Assembly: GCA_030640725.1 (NCBI GenBank)
Contig: DAOWIV010000137.1
Span: 1-10,480 of the forward strand
Source of the DNA: Methanosarcinales archaeon
Lineage (GTDB): Archaea; Halobacteriota; Methanosarcinia; Methanosarcinales; Methanogasteraceae
Length of the DNA stretch: 10,480 nt
Direction: 5' to 3'
Position numbers and translations under genes: made by a program. The notes beneath the pieces were generated by a model. It was not told the origin of the DNA. It saw nothing but the letters and a program-made list of their open reading frames with translations, and searched no databases. Numbering within the stretch: position 1 is the stretch's first letter; the number at the start of each line of letters is the position of its first letter. This document shows, piece by piece, positions 1-6,517 of this stretch.

Positions 1-35
1 AGTACAGATATCACTGGATTTTTAGACAGTGCCCC
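1..35. mobile_element. Probable terminus of a second insertion element (partial)
   Basis: The reading frame of the IS1634-like transposase loses family resemblance right after its conserved Asn-Gly-Leu-Gly, at about position 35. On the minus strand the sequence then continues as GGCACTGTCTAAAAATCC and runs off the window. A G-rich start followed by GTCTAAAAAT looks like the end of an insertion sequence, so I infer that another element has jumped into the transposase gene. Only 35 bases are visible, and neither the element's gene nor a target duplication can be seen. A simple deletion junction would look the same. Confidence 0.3.
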
Positions 36-195
36 CCAAACCATTCAAGCACATAGCTTTAATCACGGTCGAGTGAGGTATGTTGTGCTCCCGATTTTTT
101 GGTATGGTCGAATCTATTGTATCAGCAATATCAAGTTCGTCAAATATTCCAGCAACAAGCCCAAGGTGTGCAAGTGATGTGGTTGTTATCTTCAT
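22..195 (-). pseudogene. N-terminal fragment of an IS1634-family (DUF4277) transposase
   Basis: The translated piece begins MKITTTSLAHLGLVAGIFDE and continues to IPKNREHNIPHSTVIKAMCLNGLG. From memory this matches the start of IS1634-family DDE transposases (the DUF4277 region), which begin with a similar 'VGHLGLVAGIFDEL...VKAMxxNGLG' stretch and are normally about 450-600 residues long. Here only about 53 family residues remain before four unrelated codons and a stop, so the catalytic DDE core is absent and the gene is dead. I place the start at the ATG at 195 because the conserved family start is MKxTTT. An in-frame ATG at 207 would add four residues but directly abuts the GAGGGG (208-213) that could serve as ribosome binding site. 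The frame is read leftwards and is interrupted near position 35, probably by another element. Confidence 0.75.
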
Positions 196-390
196 GCGGC
201 TAATCATCCCCTCACAGGATATTACTGGTTAAATAGGTGGGGTGGGTTAAAATAGTTGGGGTTTGAGGTGTACCTGAGGACTATAAGATACGGTATAAAA
301 ATAATATTTTGTGGACATTCAAAACCGTTGTCAGTAGAAATTATGAAAATGGATGGCGACCTGCGGAATGTCAGATAGGTTTCTCATATT

Positions 391-430
391 GAGACATTTT
401 TGTCTAAATCCCGTTAGAGAATAATGTCTC
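391..430. repeat. Small inverted repeat GAGACATT / AATGTCTC with nested AGACA-TTTT-TGTCT hairpin
   Basis: GAGACATT at 391-398 is repeated inverted as AATGTCTC at 423-430. The left arm can also fold alone as AGACA, loop TTTT, TGTCT (392-405). The two folds exclude each other. It sits in the gene-free spacer beside the transposase fragment. It could be the end of a decayed element or chance in AT-rich DNA. Confidence 0.35.
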
Positions 431-502
431 TTGCCTTTCGAAGGTTTATTTAACCCATTTTGAACCTCTTTTTGCGCATTAAACCTATACATCATCCCGA
501 TG

Positions 503-532
503 CCCCGGACTTGAGCGTGGCGAAATCCGGGG
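503..532. repeat. REP-like palindrome (CCCCGGA..TCCGGGG hairpin)
   Basis: The arms CCCCGGAcTT (503-512) and AAaTCCGGGG (523-532) pair over nine of ten positions around a 10-base loop. This is a GC-rich hairpin in an otherwise AT-rich spacer. The form resembles short dispersed palindromes (REP/PU type) found between genes in many genomes. No U-run follows on either strand, so a bacterial-style intrinsic terminator is not supported. Confidence 0.5.
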
Positions 533-608
533 TCGTGACTGGGGCTTTCCCTTCATCAGCGAATTTTATTTTTATGTGATATGTTTAGCTTTATTGGATC
601 ACAAAAGC

Positions 609-636
609 GTCTGAAAATTAATTTGTCGAGACACTA
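609..636 (-). repeat. 28-base terminal-inverted-repeat-like sequence, left copy
   Basis: Read on the minus strand, this sequence starts TAGTGTCTCGACAAATTAAT and ends TTTTCAGAC. It matches the plus strand at 6049-6076 at 27 of 28 positions (A versus G at repeat position 18). Similarity stops abruptly at both edges. Two sharply bounded, inverted copies are what the left and right ends of an insertion sequence, or two relics of one, would give. The TAGTGTC side of both copies faces the smc-trmJ gene block. Confidence 0.65.
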
Positions 637-736
637 CACATCCCCTGTGCGATCTGACTCATCAAGATTAATCAAGCACCGGTTTCCGGATACTCTCTCT
701 GAAATACCTGATTAACGCATCTATACAACCCCCGCC

Positions 737-749
737 ACGTTTCAAACGT
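737..749. repeat. 13-base palindrome downstream of smc
   Basis: ACGTTT-C-AAACGT is a perfect inverted repeat lying 14 bases past the smc stop codon. It could shape the 3' end of the smc message or be a protein-binding site. There is no T-run next to it on the minus strand, so termination is not proven. Confidence 0.3.
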
Positions 750-763
750 CAATCGGAGGATCT

Positions 764-3700
764 TCAATTCAATTTCACGCCGGTGATGCTTGATATGTCG
801 TTTTCCTGCATTGCAACACCTATGGTACGGGCTGCCGCATGAATCATCGGTTTGCGCAGGGAAACAACGATGAACTGTGCACTTTCTGAAGATTTCTTGA
901 TTCTGGCTGCGATCCGTTCGGCATTTGCGCCATCGAGGAACATATCCACCTCGTCGAATGCATAGAACGGCGCCGGGTGGTGCTGCTGGATCGCAAAGAT
1001 GAATGCCAGCGCAGTCAGGCTCTTCTCGCCTCCGGACATCGCCTCCATTCGCTGAAGTGTCTTATCAGCAGGCTTTGCCCGGATCGTCATGCCGCCTGAG
1101 AACGGATCGTCCGGATTTTCAAGGATTAATTCACCATATCCATCAGACAACTCCGCAAAAATGGATTTGAAGTGATTGTTGATGTCATCAAAGGAAGTAT
1201 AGAACGTTTCTCTCTTCAACTTCTCATATTTCTCGATCCGATCGATGATTGCTTCCCGTTCGGTAGAAAGCGTCTCTTGACGCAGCTTGAGTGCGGATGC
1301 TCTCGATTCCACGGTCTCATACTCTTCGAGCGCGCGCATGTTGACAGGTTCGAGTTTTTCGATCGCCACATCGATCGACTGGATGCGGGTGCGCACTTCC
1401 TCCTCAGATGGTACCTCGCCAGTTTCGTCGATTTCATGTTCCTCGATTTCATCACGGAGAATGGTTATCTGCTCATTTAACGCATCTCTGGTTGCGATCA
1501 GCGCCTGCGTGTCCCAGCGCACCTGGTTGAGGCGTTTTTGCACGTCGCTTAGTGATGCAAGTGCATCATCCCGGTTCTTTTGCATGACTGTGCGCTCTTC
1601 CTGCAAGGATGAGAGTTCCTGGTCGAGTTCCTGCGCTCTGGCGCTCTTTTCGTCGAGTTGTGTCTCGAAGGTTGCAATATTCTCCTTGTGCTGAACAATT
1701 TTTGATTGATGCTCGCCTCTTCGAGTTTCAAGTTCTTTTATGTGGTTGTTATCATTTTCAAGCTTTGTCTTTGCATTATCAGACTCAAGGAGTATTGATT
1801 TTATAGTTGCATCGATATCGCGTATTCTTTCATTCAATCTATTGATTTCAGAGGTTATCTTGTTGGATTGCTCATTGAGAGCCGGGATCTCAGAACCTTT
1901 TAACTCGCTTTCCAGTTGTGTGATCGATTCCATGAGCTTGCGTATCTGCTCTGTTTCGGATGCGACCGTTGATTCATTATCTTCTGCCTGTTTGCGGATG
2001 ATTTCACGTTCTTTCTTGATATCTTCGAGAGCCTGTTGCTTTTCCTGGATGGTAGTGCTGAGGCGGTCTGTTCTTCCTGCAATTTCCTCTATCTGTAGTT
2101 GTTTCTTTGTAATCTCCTTTTCAAACGTATCAATCTCGGCATTTATCGATGAGATGTGGCGATCGTGTGAATCGATCCTGTCGATAAGATTTTTCTTGCG
2201 CGAGTCGTATTCTGTGATCTGTTCTGCGAGTTTTACCAGTTTTTCCTGCTCAATTGCTGCAAAGTGCGCCCCATGATCAGATCGTGATCCACCAGTCATG
2301 GCGCCGGCTTTTGTGACCAGTTCGCCATCGAGCGTGACCAGATTGTGACTTCCAATCAGTTTCCTCGCTGTATTGAGAGTATCGACCACCACCATATCAC
2401 GGAACACATATCGGAATGCCATTTCAAGCTTTTGGTCAAAATCGACCAGGTTTATCGCATAATCGACTATCCCGTCAATGTTTGGCAGGTTGTTGTATGA
2501 AAAATTGGCTCTGAGTTTGTTAAGTGGCAAAAACGTTGCTCTTCCAGCTGATTTTCGCTTCAGCAGTTTGATTGCATGGGCGGCGACCTCGTCGCTATCC
2601 ACCACGATGTTCTGCATGCGTGCTCCGGCAGCAACCTCAAGCGGCGTGGCGTATTGCTGCTCGACCCTGCCAAGCGCCGCAATCGTGCCATATACCCCGG
2701 GCAGTTCTCGCATATCCTTCGCCTTTAAAATCGTTTTTACGGCATGTGGATAACGTAAATCCTCGGATGCCTTGACACGCGCCTCTGCTCTGGCATATTC
2801 CTGATATATATCCTGCAGATGCTTCTCAACCCTGGTGAGTTCAGGTTTCAGCTTCGATCCGCTCGCCTCAAGGTCGGTTCGGTCGCCGACAAGGGTCTGT
2901 ATGCTGCGCTCTGTTTCTTCGATCTCTTGTTTTAGATTTTGTATGTCAGCATCCACCGATCTGATACTGCGCTCCGCTTCCTTGATATCGGATCCAATCT
3001 CCTGCTCTTCGGTACTCTTGCGCCTGATTGCATCCAGTAATCGGTCCTGTTCACGCAAATGCTCATTTTTGGTGGATTTTGCAACTTCAGCATCCTTCCG
3101 CACACCGTCCAGCTGATCCCTCTTCTCTGCATACTTTGCATCCACTTCACCGATCTTACTATGGATCAACAGCAATTCAGACTCGTTTGCTTCTATCTCG
3201 GCTAAAATGCTCCCTTTTCGCAGATGTTCGTCATCAACCCTCTTCTCACACCCCGTGATCAGCGTCTTTGTTTCATCGATATCGATGAACAACCGCTGCC
3301 GTTCCTTGCCGATATCATGGATATCGTGATCGAGTAGTTCGATCGAATCCATTAGCCGGGAAATCTCGCCCCGAATGTCTTCAATCTCCTTCTTGATCTG
3401 GATGTGCTCATGCTCCCCCTTATTCATGATCTGTTCGTTCAAATTCACCAGGGCAGAGTCTGTTTCATCGAGCCTCGCTTTCTTTTCAATTTCACCAGAT
3501 GATAACTCTTTTTCAAGACTCTGTTTGCTGTGAATCTCCTCTGATATCGTCTCCTGTTCGCGTGTTGCATTTTTGAGCTTTGCAAGAACCGTGAACGCCT
3601 CATAACGTTTCCGTTCGTCCTTTAGCGACTGGTATTTCATCGCCTGATCCCGCTCACGCTTCAATTTCCTGCGCTGCTGTGCAACCTCCGACAGGATAAT

Positions 3701-4294
3701 GTCTGCACGCTCGATCTGCTCTCGCACAGCCTCCAGCTCGCCGTACGCACGTTCCTTCTTTTCATCGAATTCTGATACACCTGCGATCTCGTCAATGAGT
3801 TTCCTGCGCTCAAACGGAGTCATTTCAGTGATTCTCGTCACGTCCCCCTGCATGATCACATTGCACCCTTCAGGTCGTACCCCGACCTTAGCAAGGTTCG
3901 CATGTATCTCAGAAAGCGTGCACGCCCTGCCATTGAAGTAGTAATAGCTGTAATACCCGCTCTTCGTCCTCCTGATCTTACGCATGATCTCGACGGTATC
4001 ATCGTCGAGAGGGAACTCCCGGTCGCTGTTATCGAATTTGATCGTAACCTGCGCGGAATCGGTCTCTTTACATTTACCACCATTCCCATTCCCATTAAAT
4101 ATCAGATCGGTCAGTTTCTCGGCGCGCATGGTTCTGGAACCTGATAAACCGAGCGCAAAAATGATACCATCTACTATATTAGATTTCCCACTGCCATTCG
4201 GTCCGGATACCGCAGTAAAGTCGTTGAAAAGCGGTATTTTCACTTTTTTCCCGAACGATTTGAAGTTGTCAAACTCTATTTCCTTGATATACAC
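764..4294 (-). CDS. smc: Chromosome segregation/condensation ATPase SMC
   Basis: SMC forms the DNA-loop-extruding ATPase dimer that compacts and segregates the chromosome in the cytoplasm. From the chosen start the product has 1176 residues, the usual length. An N-terminal ABC half-head carries Walker A GPNGSGKS (residues 31-38) and a Q-loop region (VIMQGDVTRI). A first long coiled coil rich in E, K and R follows, then a hinge in the middle (near PGVYGTIAALGRV through QNIVVDSDEVAAHAI and the Gly-rich LVTKAGAMTGGSR), a second coiled coil, and the C-terminal half-head with signature SGGEKS (1087-1092) and Walker B FYAFDEVD (Asp1114, Glu1115). All ATPase residues look intact. The frame can open at GTG 4306, but I prefer GTG 4294: GGAGGT (4299-4304) lies four bases before it, and the protein then starts MYIKEIEF as in other archaeal SMCs. 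The scpA/scpB genes often found downstream are missing; element debris begins 128 bases past the stop. Confidence 0.97.
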   Translation of the reverse strand: MYIKEIEFDNFKSFGKKVKIPLFNDFTAVSGPNGSGKSNIVDGIIFALGLSGSRTMRAEKLTDLIFNGNGNGGKCKETDSAQVTIKFDNSDREFPLDDDTVEIMRKIRRTKSGYYSYYYFNGRACTLSEIHANLAKVGVRPEGCNVIMQGDVTRITEMTPFERRKLIDEIAGVSEFDEKKERAYGELEAVREQIERADIILSEVAQQRRKLKRERDQAMKYQSLKDERKRYEAFTVLAKLKNATREQETISEEIHSKQSLEKELSSGEIEKKARLDETDSALVNLNEQIMNKGEHEHIQIKKEIEDIRGEISRLMDSIELLDHDIHDIGKERQRLFIDIDETKTLITGCEKRVDDEHLRKGSILAEIEANESELLLIHSKIGEVDAKYAEKRDQLDGVRKDAEVAKSTKNEHLREQDRLLDAIRRKSTEEQEIGSDIKEAERSIRSVDADIQNLKQEIEETERSIQTLVGDRTDLEASGSKLKPELTRVEKHLQDIYQEYARAEARVKASEDLRYPHAVKTILKAKDMRELPGVYGTIAALGRVEQQYATPLEVAAGARMQNIVVDSDEVAAHAIKLLKRKSAGRATFLPLNKLRANFSYNNLPNIDGIVDYAINLVDFDQKLEMAFRYVFRDMVVVDTLNTARKLIGSHNLVTLDGELVTKAGAMTGGSRSDHGAHFAAIEQEKLVKLAEQITEYDSRKKNLIDRIDSHDRHISSINAEIDTFEKEITKKQLQIEEIAGRTDRLSTTIQEKQQALEDIKKEREIIRKQAEDNESTVASETEQIRKLMESITQLESELKGSEIPALNEQSNKITSEINRLNERIRDIDATIKSILLESDNAKTKLENDNNHIKELETRRGEHQSKIVQHKENIATFETQLDEKSARAQELDQELSSLQEERTVMQKNRDDALASLSDVQKRLNQVRWDTQALIATRDALNEQITILRDEIEEHEIDETGEVPSEEEVRTRIQSIDVAIEKLEPVNMRALEEYETVESRASALKLRQETLSTEREAIIDRIEKYEKLKRETFYTSFDDINNHFKSIFAELSDGYGELILENPDDPFSGGMTIRAKPADKTLQRMEAMSGGEKSLTALAFIFAIQQHHPAPFYAFDEVDMFLDGANAERIAARIKKSSESAQFIVVSLRKPMIHAAARTIGVAMQENDISSITGVKLN

Positions 4295-4298
4295 ATAA

Positions 4299-4304
4299 AC
4301 CTCC
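4299..4304 (-). promoter_or_regulatory. Ribosome binding site deciding the smc start
   Basis: A perfect GGAGGT on the minus strand ends four bases before the GTG at 4294. It lies inside the longer open frame, so it would be useless for the GTG at 4306. It therefore argues for the shorter SMC. Confidence 0.8.
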
Positions 4305-4348
4305 ACGTGACTTCTGAATAGTCCTGAGGTGTATTATGTGTTGCGCGC

Positions 4349-4681
4349 CTACTCGACGACGATGACATCGCTCTGTCGGTCCTGACCGGGATACGCTTTT
4401 AGAGTACTTTCCGCTATGATGTACTCAGTAGACCGATTTACTCCGGGTTCTCTCCGATCTAAGGTTCCTCCCTGCTGGAGTTCCTTGATGATCGTCTTCT
4501 GATAGAGTAACTCGTTTAATAACGCATGTACATCAGTCTTCAACTCTCGCACCTGCGCCTCAAGCGCGGCGATACGGTCATCCGCCACTGACGGGGGTCG
4601 TGCCATCTCTGCAATCACCTGATCGCGTTCCATCAACTTATGTTCGAGCCGTTCTATGAGGATGTCTCTTTGTTTGTTCAT
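4349..4681 (-). CDS. Small coiled-coil protein encoded upstream of smc
   Basis: The product has 110 residues, starting MNKQRDILIERLEHKLMERD. The first two thirds are charged heptad-like helix (IAALEAQVRELKTDVHALLNELL), predicting a coiled coil. A polar tail ends QSDVIVVE. There is no signal peptide, membrane segment or catalytic motif. The open frame reaches back to 4822, but the extra 47 residues look non-coding and run through the promoter and into the start of the divergent gene. ATG 4681 has a purine-rich GAAGGGG just upstream. The gene lies 54 bases before smc on the same strand, so the two are probably co-transcribed. The acidic short tail and linkage suggest an accessory or regulatory partner of SMC, and small coiled-coil genes beside smc occur in other euryarchaea, but I cannot name the family firmly. 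Confidence 0.75.
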   Translation of the reverse strand: MNKQRDILIERLEHKLMERDQVIAEMARPPSVADDRIAALEAQVRELKTDVHALLNELLYQKTIIKELQQGGTLDRREPGVNRSTEYIIAESTLKAYPGQDRQSDVIVVE

Positions 4682-4741
4682 CCATACCCCTTCTACATTT
4701 TTATCCAGATGTAATCCATTTAGTCGTATGTTTCGTATGAA

Positions 4742-4752
4742 CATATATAAAT
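4742..4752. promoter_or_regulatory. TATA-like box in the divergent promoter region
   Basis: The stretch CATATATAAAT is AT-rich and nearly symmetric. Read on the minus strand it contains TTTATATA, the archaeal TATA-box consensus. It would place transcription start about 25 bases away, giving leaders of roughly 40 bases to the coiled-coil gene (ATG 4681) and roughly 50 bases to the plus-strand gene (ATG 4822). One box may serve both directions, or only the minus one. No clear purine-rich BRE was identified with certainty. Confidence 0.5.
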
Positions 4753-4809
4753 GTTGCTGAAATACACCACAACTCTTAAGAATATCCTGCCACAAGACAT
4801 TTAGACACC

Positions 4810-4813
4810 GGAG
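4810..4813 (+). promoter_or_regulatory. Ribosome binding site of the trpB2 remnant
   Basis: GGAG stands eight bases before the ATG at 4822, normal spacing. The remnant therefore keeps its translation signal as well as its promoter. Confidence 0.55.
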
Positions 4814-4821
4814 ACGTTGCA

Positions 4822-5109
4822 ATGGAGACTACAAAAATCCTGCTTGATGAAAACGAACTACCAAAGCGGTGGTACAACATCCAGGCGGACCTTCCGACAC
4901 CGCTTGATCCGCCGCTGAACCCGCAGACAAAAGAACCGATAACGCCAGACGAACTCTCCGCGATCTTCCCGATGTCGCTGATTGAGCAAGAGATGAGCAC
5001 TGACCGCTGGATCAAGATCCCTGAAGAGGTCCGTGACGGAAAGATGGTAAATCCGGGAGACCCTGACGAGGCTATCCGCCAGTCGATCTTAAGATTGCCA
5101 AAAGTATGA
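4822..5109 (+). pseudogene. trpB2: Internally deleted tryptophan synthase beta chain of the TrpB2 type
   Basis: The 95-residue product begins like TrpB2 proteins: LDENELPKRWYNIQADLPTP, then LDPPLNP, FPMSLIEQE and STDRWIKIPEEVRD (to residue 72). A full TrpB2 has about 430-450 residues and condenses indole with serine using pyridoxal phosphate. After EEVRD the family would continue with the substrate channel and PLP lysine region (RPTPLYRA..., GSHKxN). Instead the frame runs straight into GKMVNPGDPDEAIRQSILRL and stops after PKV. From memory this looks like the natural C-terminal tail of TrpB2 (GK...P.E.I..SL..LP.V). The simplest reading is an in-frame deletion of about 340-350 codons that left both ends in place. 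The product cannot be an active enzyme. Promoter, GGAG and start codon remain, and it is the first gene of the plus-strand cluster. A misassembly would look the same. Confidence 0.75.
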
Positions 5110-5142
5110 TGTGTGATGGAAGTAAAATACAGTAAATATATA

Positions 5143-5148
5143 GAGGTG
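5143..5148 (+). promoter_or_regulatory. Ribosome binding site of the small basic protein gene
   Basis: GAGGTG lies seven bases before ATG 5156 and matches the archaeal anti-Shine-Dalgarno sequence well. It is strong evidence that the very short frame behind it is translated. Confidence 0.8.
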
Positions 5149-5155
5149 TAACATA

Positions 5156-5329
5156 ATGGGAAAAACAGGAAGTATTGAATGGGTAAAGATTAAGGGACGG
5201 AAAGGAAAAGTTCGGCTGGTAGAGCATAGCAATGTGAAACACAAGCGACCAGGACCTGCTCAGCGCTACTTATCATCTGGTGCAAGGCGAAGGCGGATAA
5301 AACGATCCGAAAAAGCCGTTGCTAAATAG
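5156..5329 (+). CDS. Small, highly basic conserved protein (possibly DUF5350)
   Basis: The product has 57 residues, starting MGKTGSIEWVKIKGRKGK and ending KRSEKAVAK. About two fifths of the residues are Lys, Arg or His, with clusters such as ARRRRIKR, and a central HKRPGPAQRY motif. It has no membrane segment, signal peptide or cysteine pairs. The composition fits an RNA- or ribosome-associated protein. From memory it resembles the short methanogen family DUF5350, which has no known function; I could not check this. The start is supported by GAGGTG at ideal spacing. The gene sits 46 bases after the trpB2 remnant and 17 bases before trmJ, so it is probably co-transcribed with the tRNA methyltransferase, which also hints at a role in RNA or translation. 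Confidence 0.8.
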   Translation: MGKTGSIEWVKIKGRKGKVRLVEHSNVKHKRPGPAQRYLSSGARRRRIKRSEKAVAK

Positions 5330-5346
5330 ATGCTGCGCTCTGGTGT

Positions 5347-6051
5347 ATGCACATACGAATAATCCTGAATGAACCTCTGTACGCGGGTAACATCGGTTCG
5401 ATTGCCCGCGTCCTTAAAAATTTCGGATATCGGGACCTTGTACTGGTTAATCCGTGCCCTATCGACGATGAAGCGTGGATGATGGCTCAGCACGCCTATG
5501 ATCTGCTGGATGGTGCGAGGGTCTTCGAGACACTCGGAGATGCAACCGCAGGTTCCAATCTCATCATCGGGACGACCGGAATGCGCGGGGAGACCACTGG
5601 ACGGCATATCAGGATGCCTGCGTATACACCGGAGCGGATCCGTGAGAAGTTAAGTGGCACAAAAGGTGGGGCATCTGTTGCTTCCATCGTGTTTGGGCGG
5701 GAGGATCATGGGCTCACGAATGAAGAACTCATGATGTGCGACATGCTGATGAGTATCCCTACAGCCGAGCAATACCCGATCATGAATCTCTCGCACGCTG
5801 TTGCAGTTGTGTTGTATGAGCTATCAGATATCGGGATCGGGGATATTCTGCTTGCGGATCGATGTGACCTTGACCTGCTGTATGAACATCTCGAGGGTGT
5901 GCTCTGCGATCTCGGATATCCGGCGCACAAGAAGCACAAGACGACGCTGATGTTAAGAAGGATATTCGGGCGGGCTGAACTGACCGCAAGAGAGGTGTAC
6001 ACGCTGCGCGGGATTCTCAGGCTGGTTGATTACCGCTTGCGGAGAGGGTAG
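5347..6051 (+). CDS. trmJ: tRNA 2'-O-methyltransferase TrmJ (SPOUT family)
   Basis: TrmJ transfers a methyl group from S-adenosylmethionine to the 2'-hydroxyl of the ribose at tRNA position 32. The 234-residue product carries the three SpoU/SPOUT motifs in order: NIGSIARVLKNFG (15-27) with the conserved Asn15 and Arg21, FGREDHGLTNEEL (117-129), and IPTAEQYPIMNLSHAVAVVL (137-156), which form the trefoil-knot cofactor site and dimer interface. A helical C-terminal extension (about 170-234) is typical of TrmJ rather than TrmL and ends in LRGILRLVDYRL. Length and start agree with archaeal relatives. The upstream Shine-Dalgarno is weak (GGTG close to the ATG), so translation may depend on coupling to the basic protein gene ending 17 bases before. 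The TAG stop is the first triplet of the 28-base repeat at 6049-6076, so the original last residues may have been replaced. Confidence 0.93.
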   Translation: MHIRIILNEPLYAGNIGSIARVLKNFGYRDLVLVNPCPIDDEAWMMAQHAYDLLDGARVFETLGDATAGSNLIIGTTGMRGETTGRHIRMPAYTPERIREKLSGTKGGASVASIVFGREDHGLTNEELMMCDMLMSIPTAEQYPIMNLSHAVAVVLYELSDIGIGDILLADRCDLDLLYEHLEGVLCDLGYPAHKKHKTTLMLRRIFGRAELTAREVYTLRGILRLVDYRLRRG

Positions 6052-6076
6052 TGTCTCGACAAATTGATTTTCAGAC
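6049..6076 (+). repeat. 28-base terminal-inverted-repeat-like sequence, right copy
   Basis: The sequence starts TAGTGTCTCGACAAATTGAT and ends TTTTCAGAC. It is the inverted partner of 609-636 with a single mismatch. It begins at the trmJ stop codon. Nothing beyond the 28 bases is shared with the other copy, which suits the opposite ends of one insertion-sequence family better than two copies of the same end. No transposase belonging to this copy is visible to its right. Confidence 0.65.
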
Positions 6077-6517
6077 TTTCCAGCGATAGACAGGGTACCC
6101 CGCCTATAGAAGATATACGGATCATTCATTGCGGGAAGCAGCATCATGCAGTCCCGCGGTCTCCCAACTACTCATCGAAATAGAGCATCGCCACGCCGCT
6201 GCACCGAAAGGCATGGATAAGATCACGGGTGAGCAACACATCTATGACCTTCTCTGCAACCGTCTTGCTGATCTGAAATCTCAATTCCTGCATCAGAACG
6301 ATATCCTTCCATTTAATGATTTTTTGTATTTTATATGTTTCTCATCATATTCACATTTGTTGTATTTCTCGCACCGCCGCACCCTCTCATACCACTCCGT
6401 GAAACTCGCAAGCCCGTACTAAGAAAGCTTCAGGGGAACAACTCGGGCTCTTTGACAATTCGCGTATGCCATGGCATCTCGCAAATCACTGAATTCTCAG
6501 GTAACGTCTCCCTGCTG
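6077..6517. other. Stretch without a convincing gene, probably element debris
   Basis: Between the repeat and the hybrid kinase stop there is no frame with clear family resemblance. A plus-strand frame at 6129-6422 lacks a ribosome binding site and reads as low-complexity aromatic and serine sequence. The stretch contains a GCGGGA/TCCCGC hairpin (6131-6157), an AT-rich segment at 6310-6345, and one possible minus-strand mini-gene listed separately. If 6049-6076 is an insertion-sequence end, this would be the decayed interior. Confidence 0.5.
6168..6293 (-). CDS. Possible 41-residue hypothetical protein
   Basis: From ATG 6293 the minus strand reads MQELRFQISKTVAEKVIDVL, then LTRDLIHAFR and a short end at FDE. 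The composition is protein-like (amphipathic helix, no odd residues), and the frame stays open for about 15 more codons upstream of the ATG. A TATA-like CATATAAAA lies about 35-45 bases upstream, but no good Shine-Dalgarno is seen. It may be a fragment of a longer dead gene. I recognise no family, and confidence is low. Confidence 0.25.
   Translation of the reverse strand: MQELRFQISKTVAEKVIDVLLTRDLIHAFRCSGVAMLYFDE

Larger units (their letters stand above)
208..608. other. Gene-free AT-rich spacer with hairpins
   Basis: No credible protein frame is visible on either strand. The stretch holds G/T-rich runs at about 230-270 (GGTGGGGTGGG and GTTGGGG), AT-rich sequence at 290-330 with TATA-like words, a small inverted repeat around 391-430, and a stronger hairpin at 503-532. 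If the repeat at 609-636 is the end of the element that owns the transposase fragment, this stretch would be its long upstream region, but about 410 bases is long for that. It may instead be debris of several insertions. Confidence 0.45.

Noticed and set aside
1740..2276. 178-codon open frame on the plus strand inside smc
   Set aside because: It is antisense to the SMC coiled coil, rich in Ser/Cys/Ile as expected from the complement of charged helix codons, and has no ribosome binding site or family resemblance.
5131..5142. AT-rich AGTAAATATATA as a TATA box for the small basic protein
   Set aside because: It lies only about 15-25 bases before the ATG, so transcription would start at or inside the gene. 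The strong Shine-Dalgarno argues for a longer message from upstream.
6129..6422. 97-codon plus-strand frame after trmJ
   Set aside because: No ribosome binding site, no motif, aromatic/serine-rich end in AT-rich DNA. It overlaps the opposite-strand mini-gene candidate, and neither is strong.
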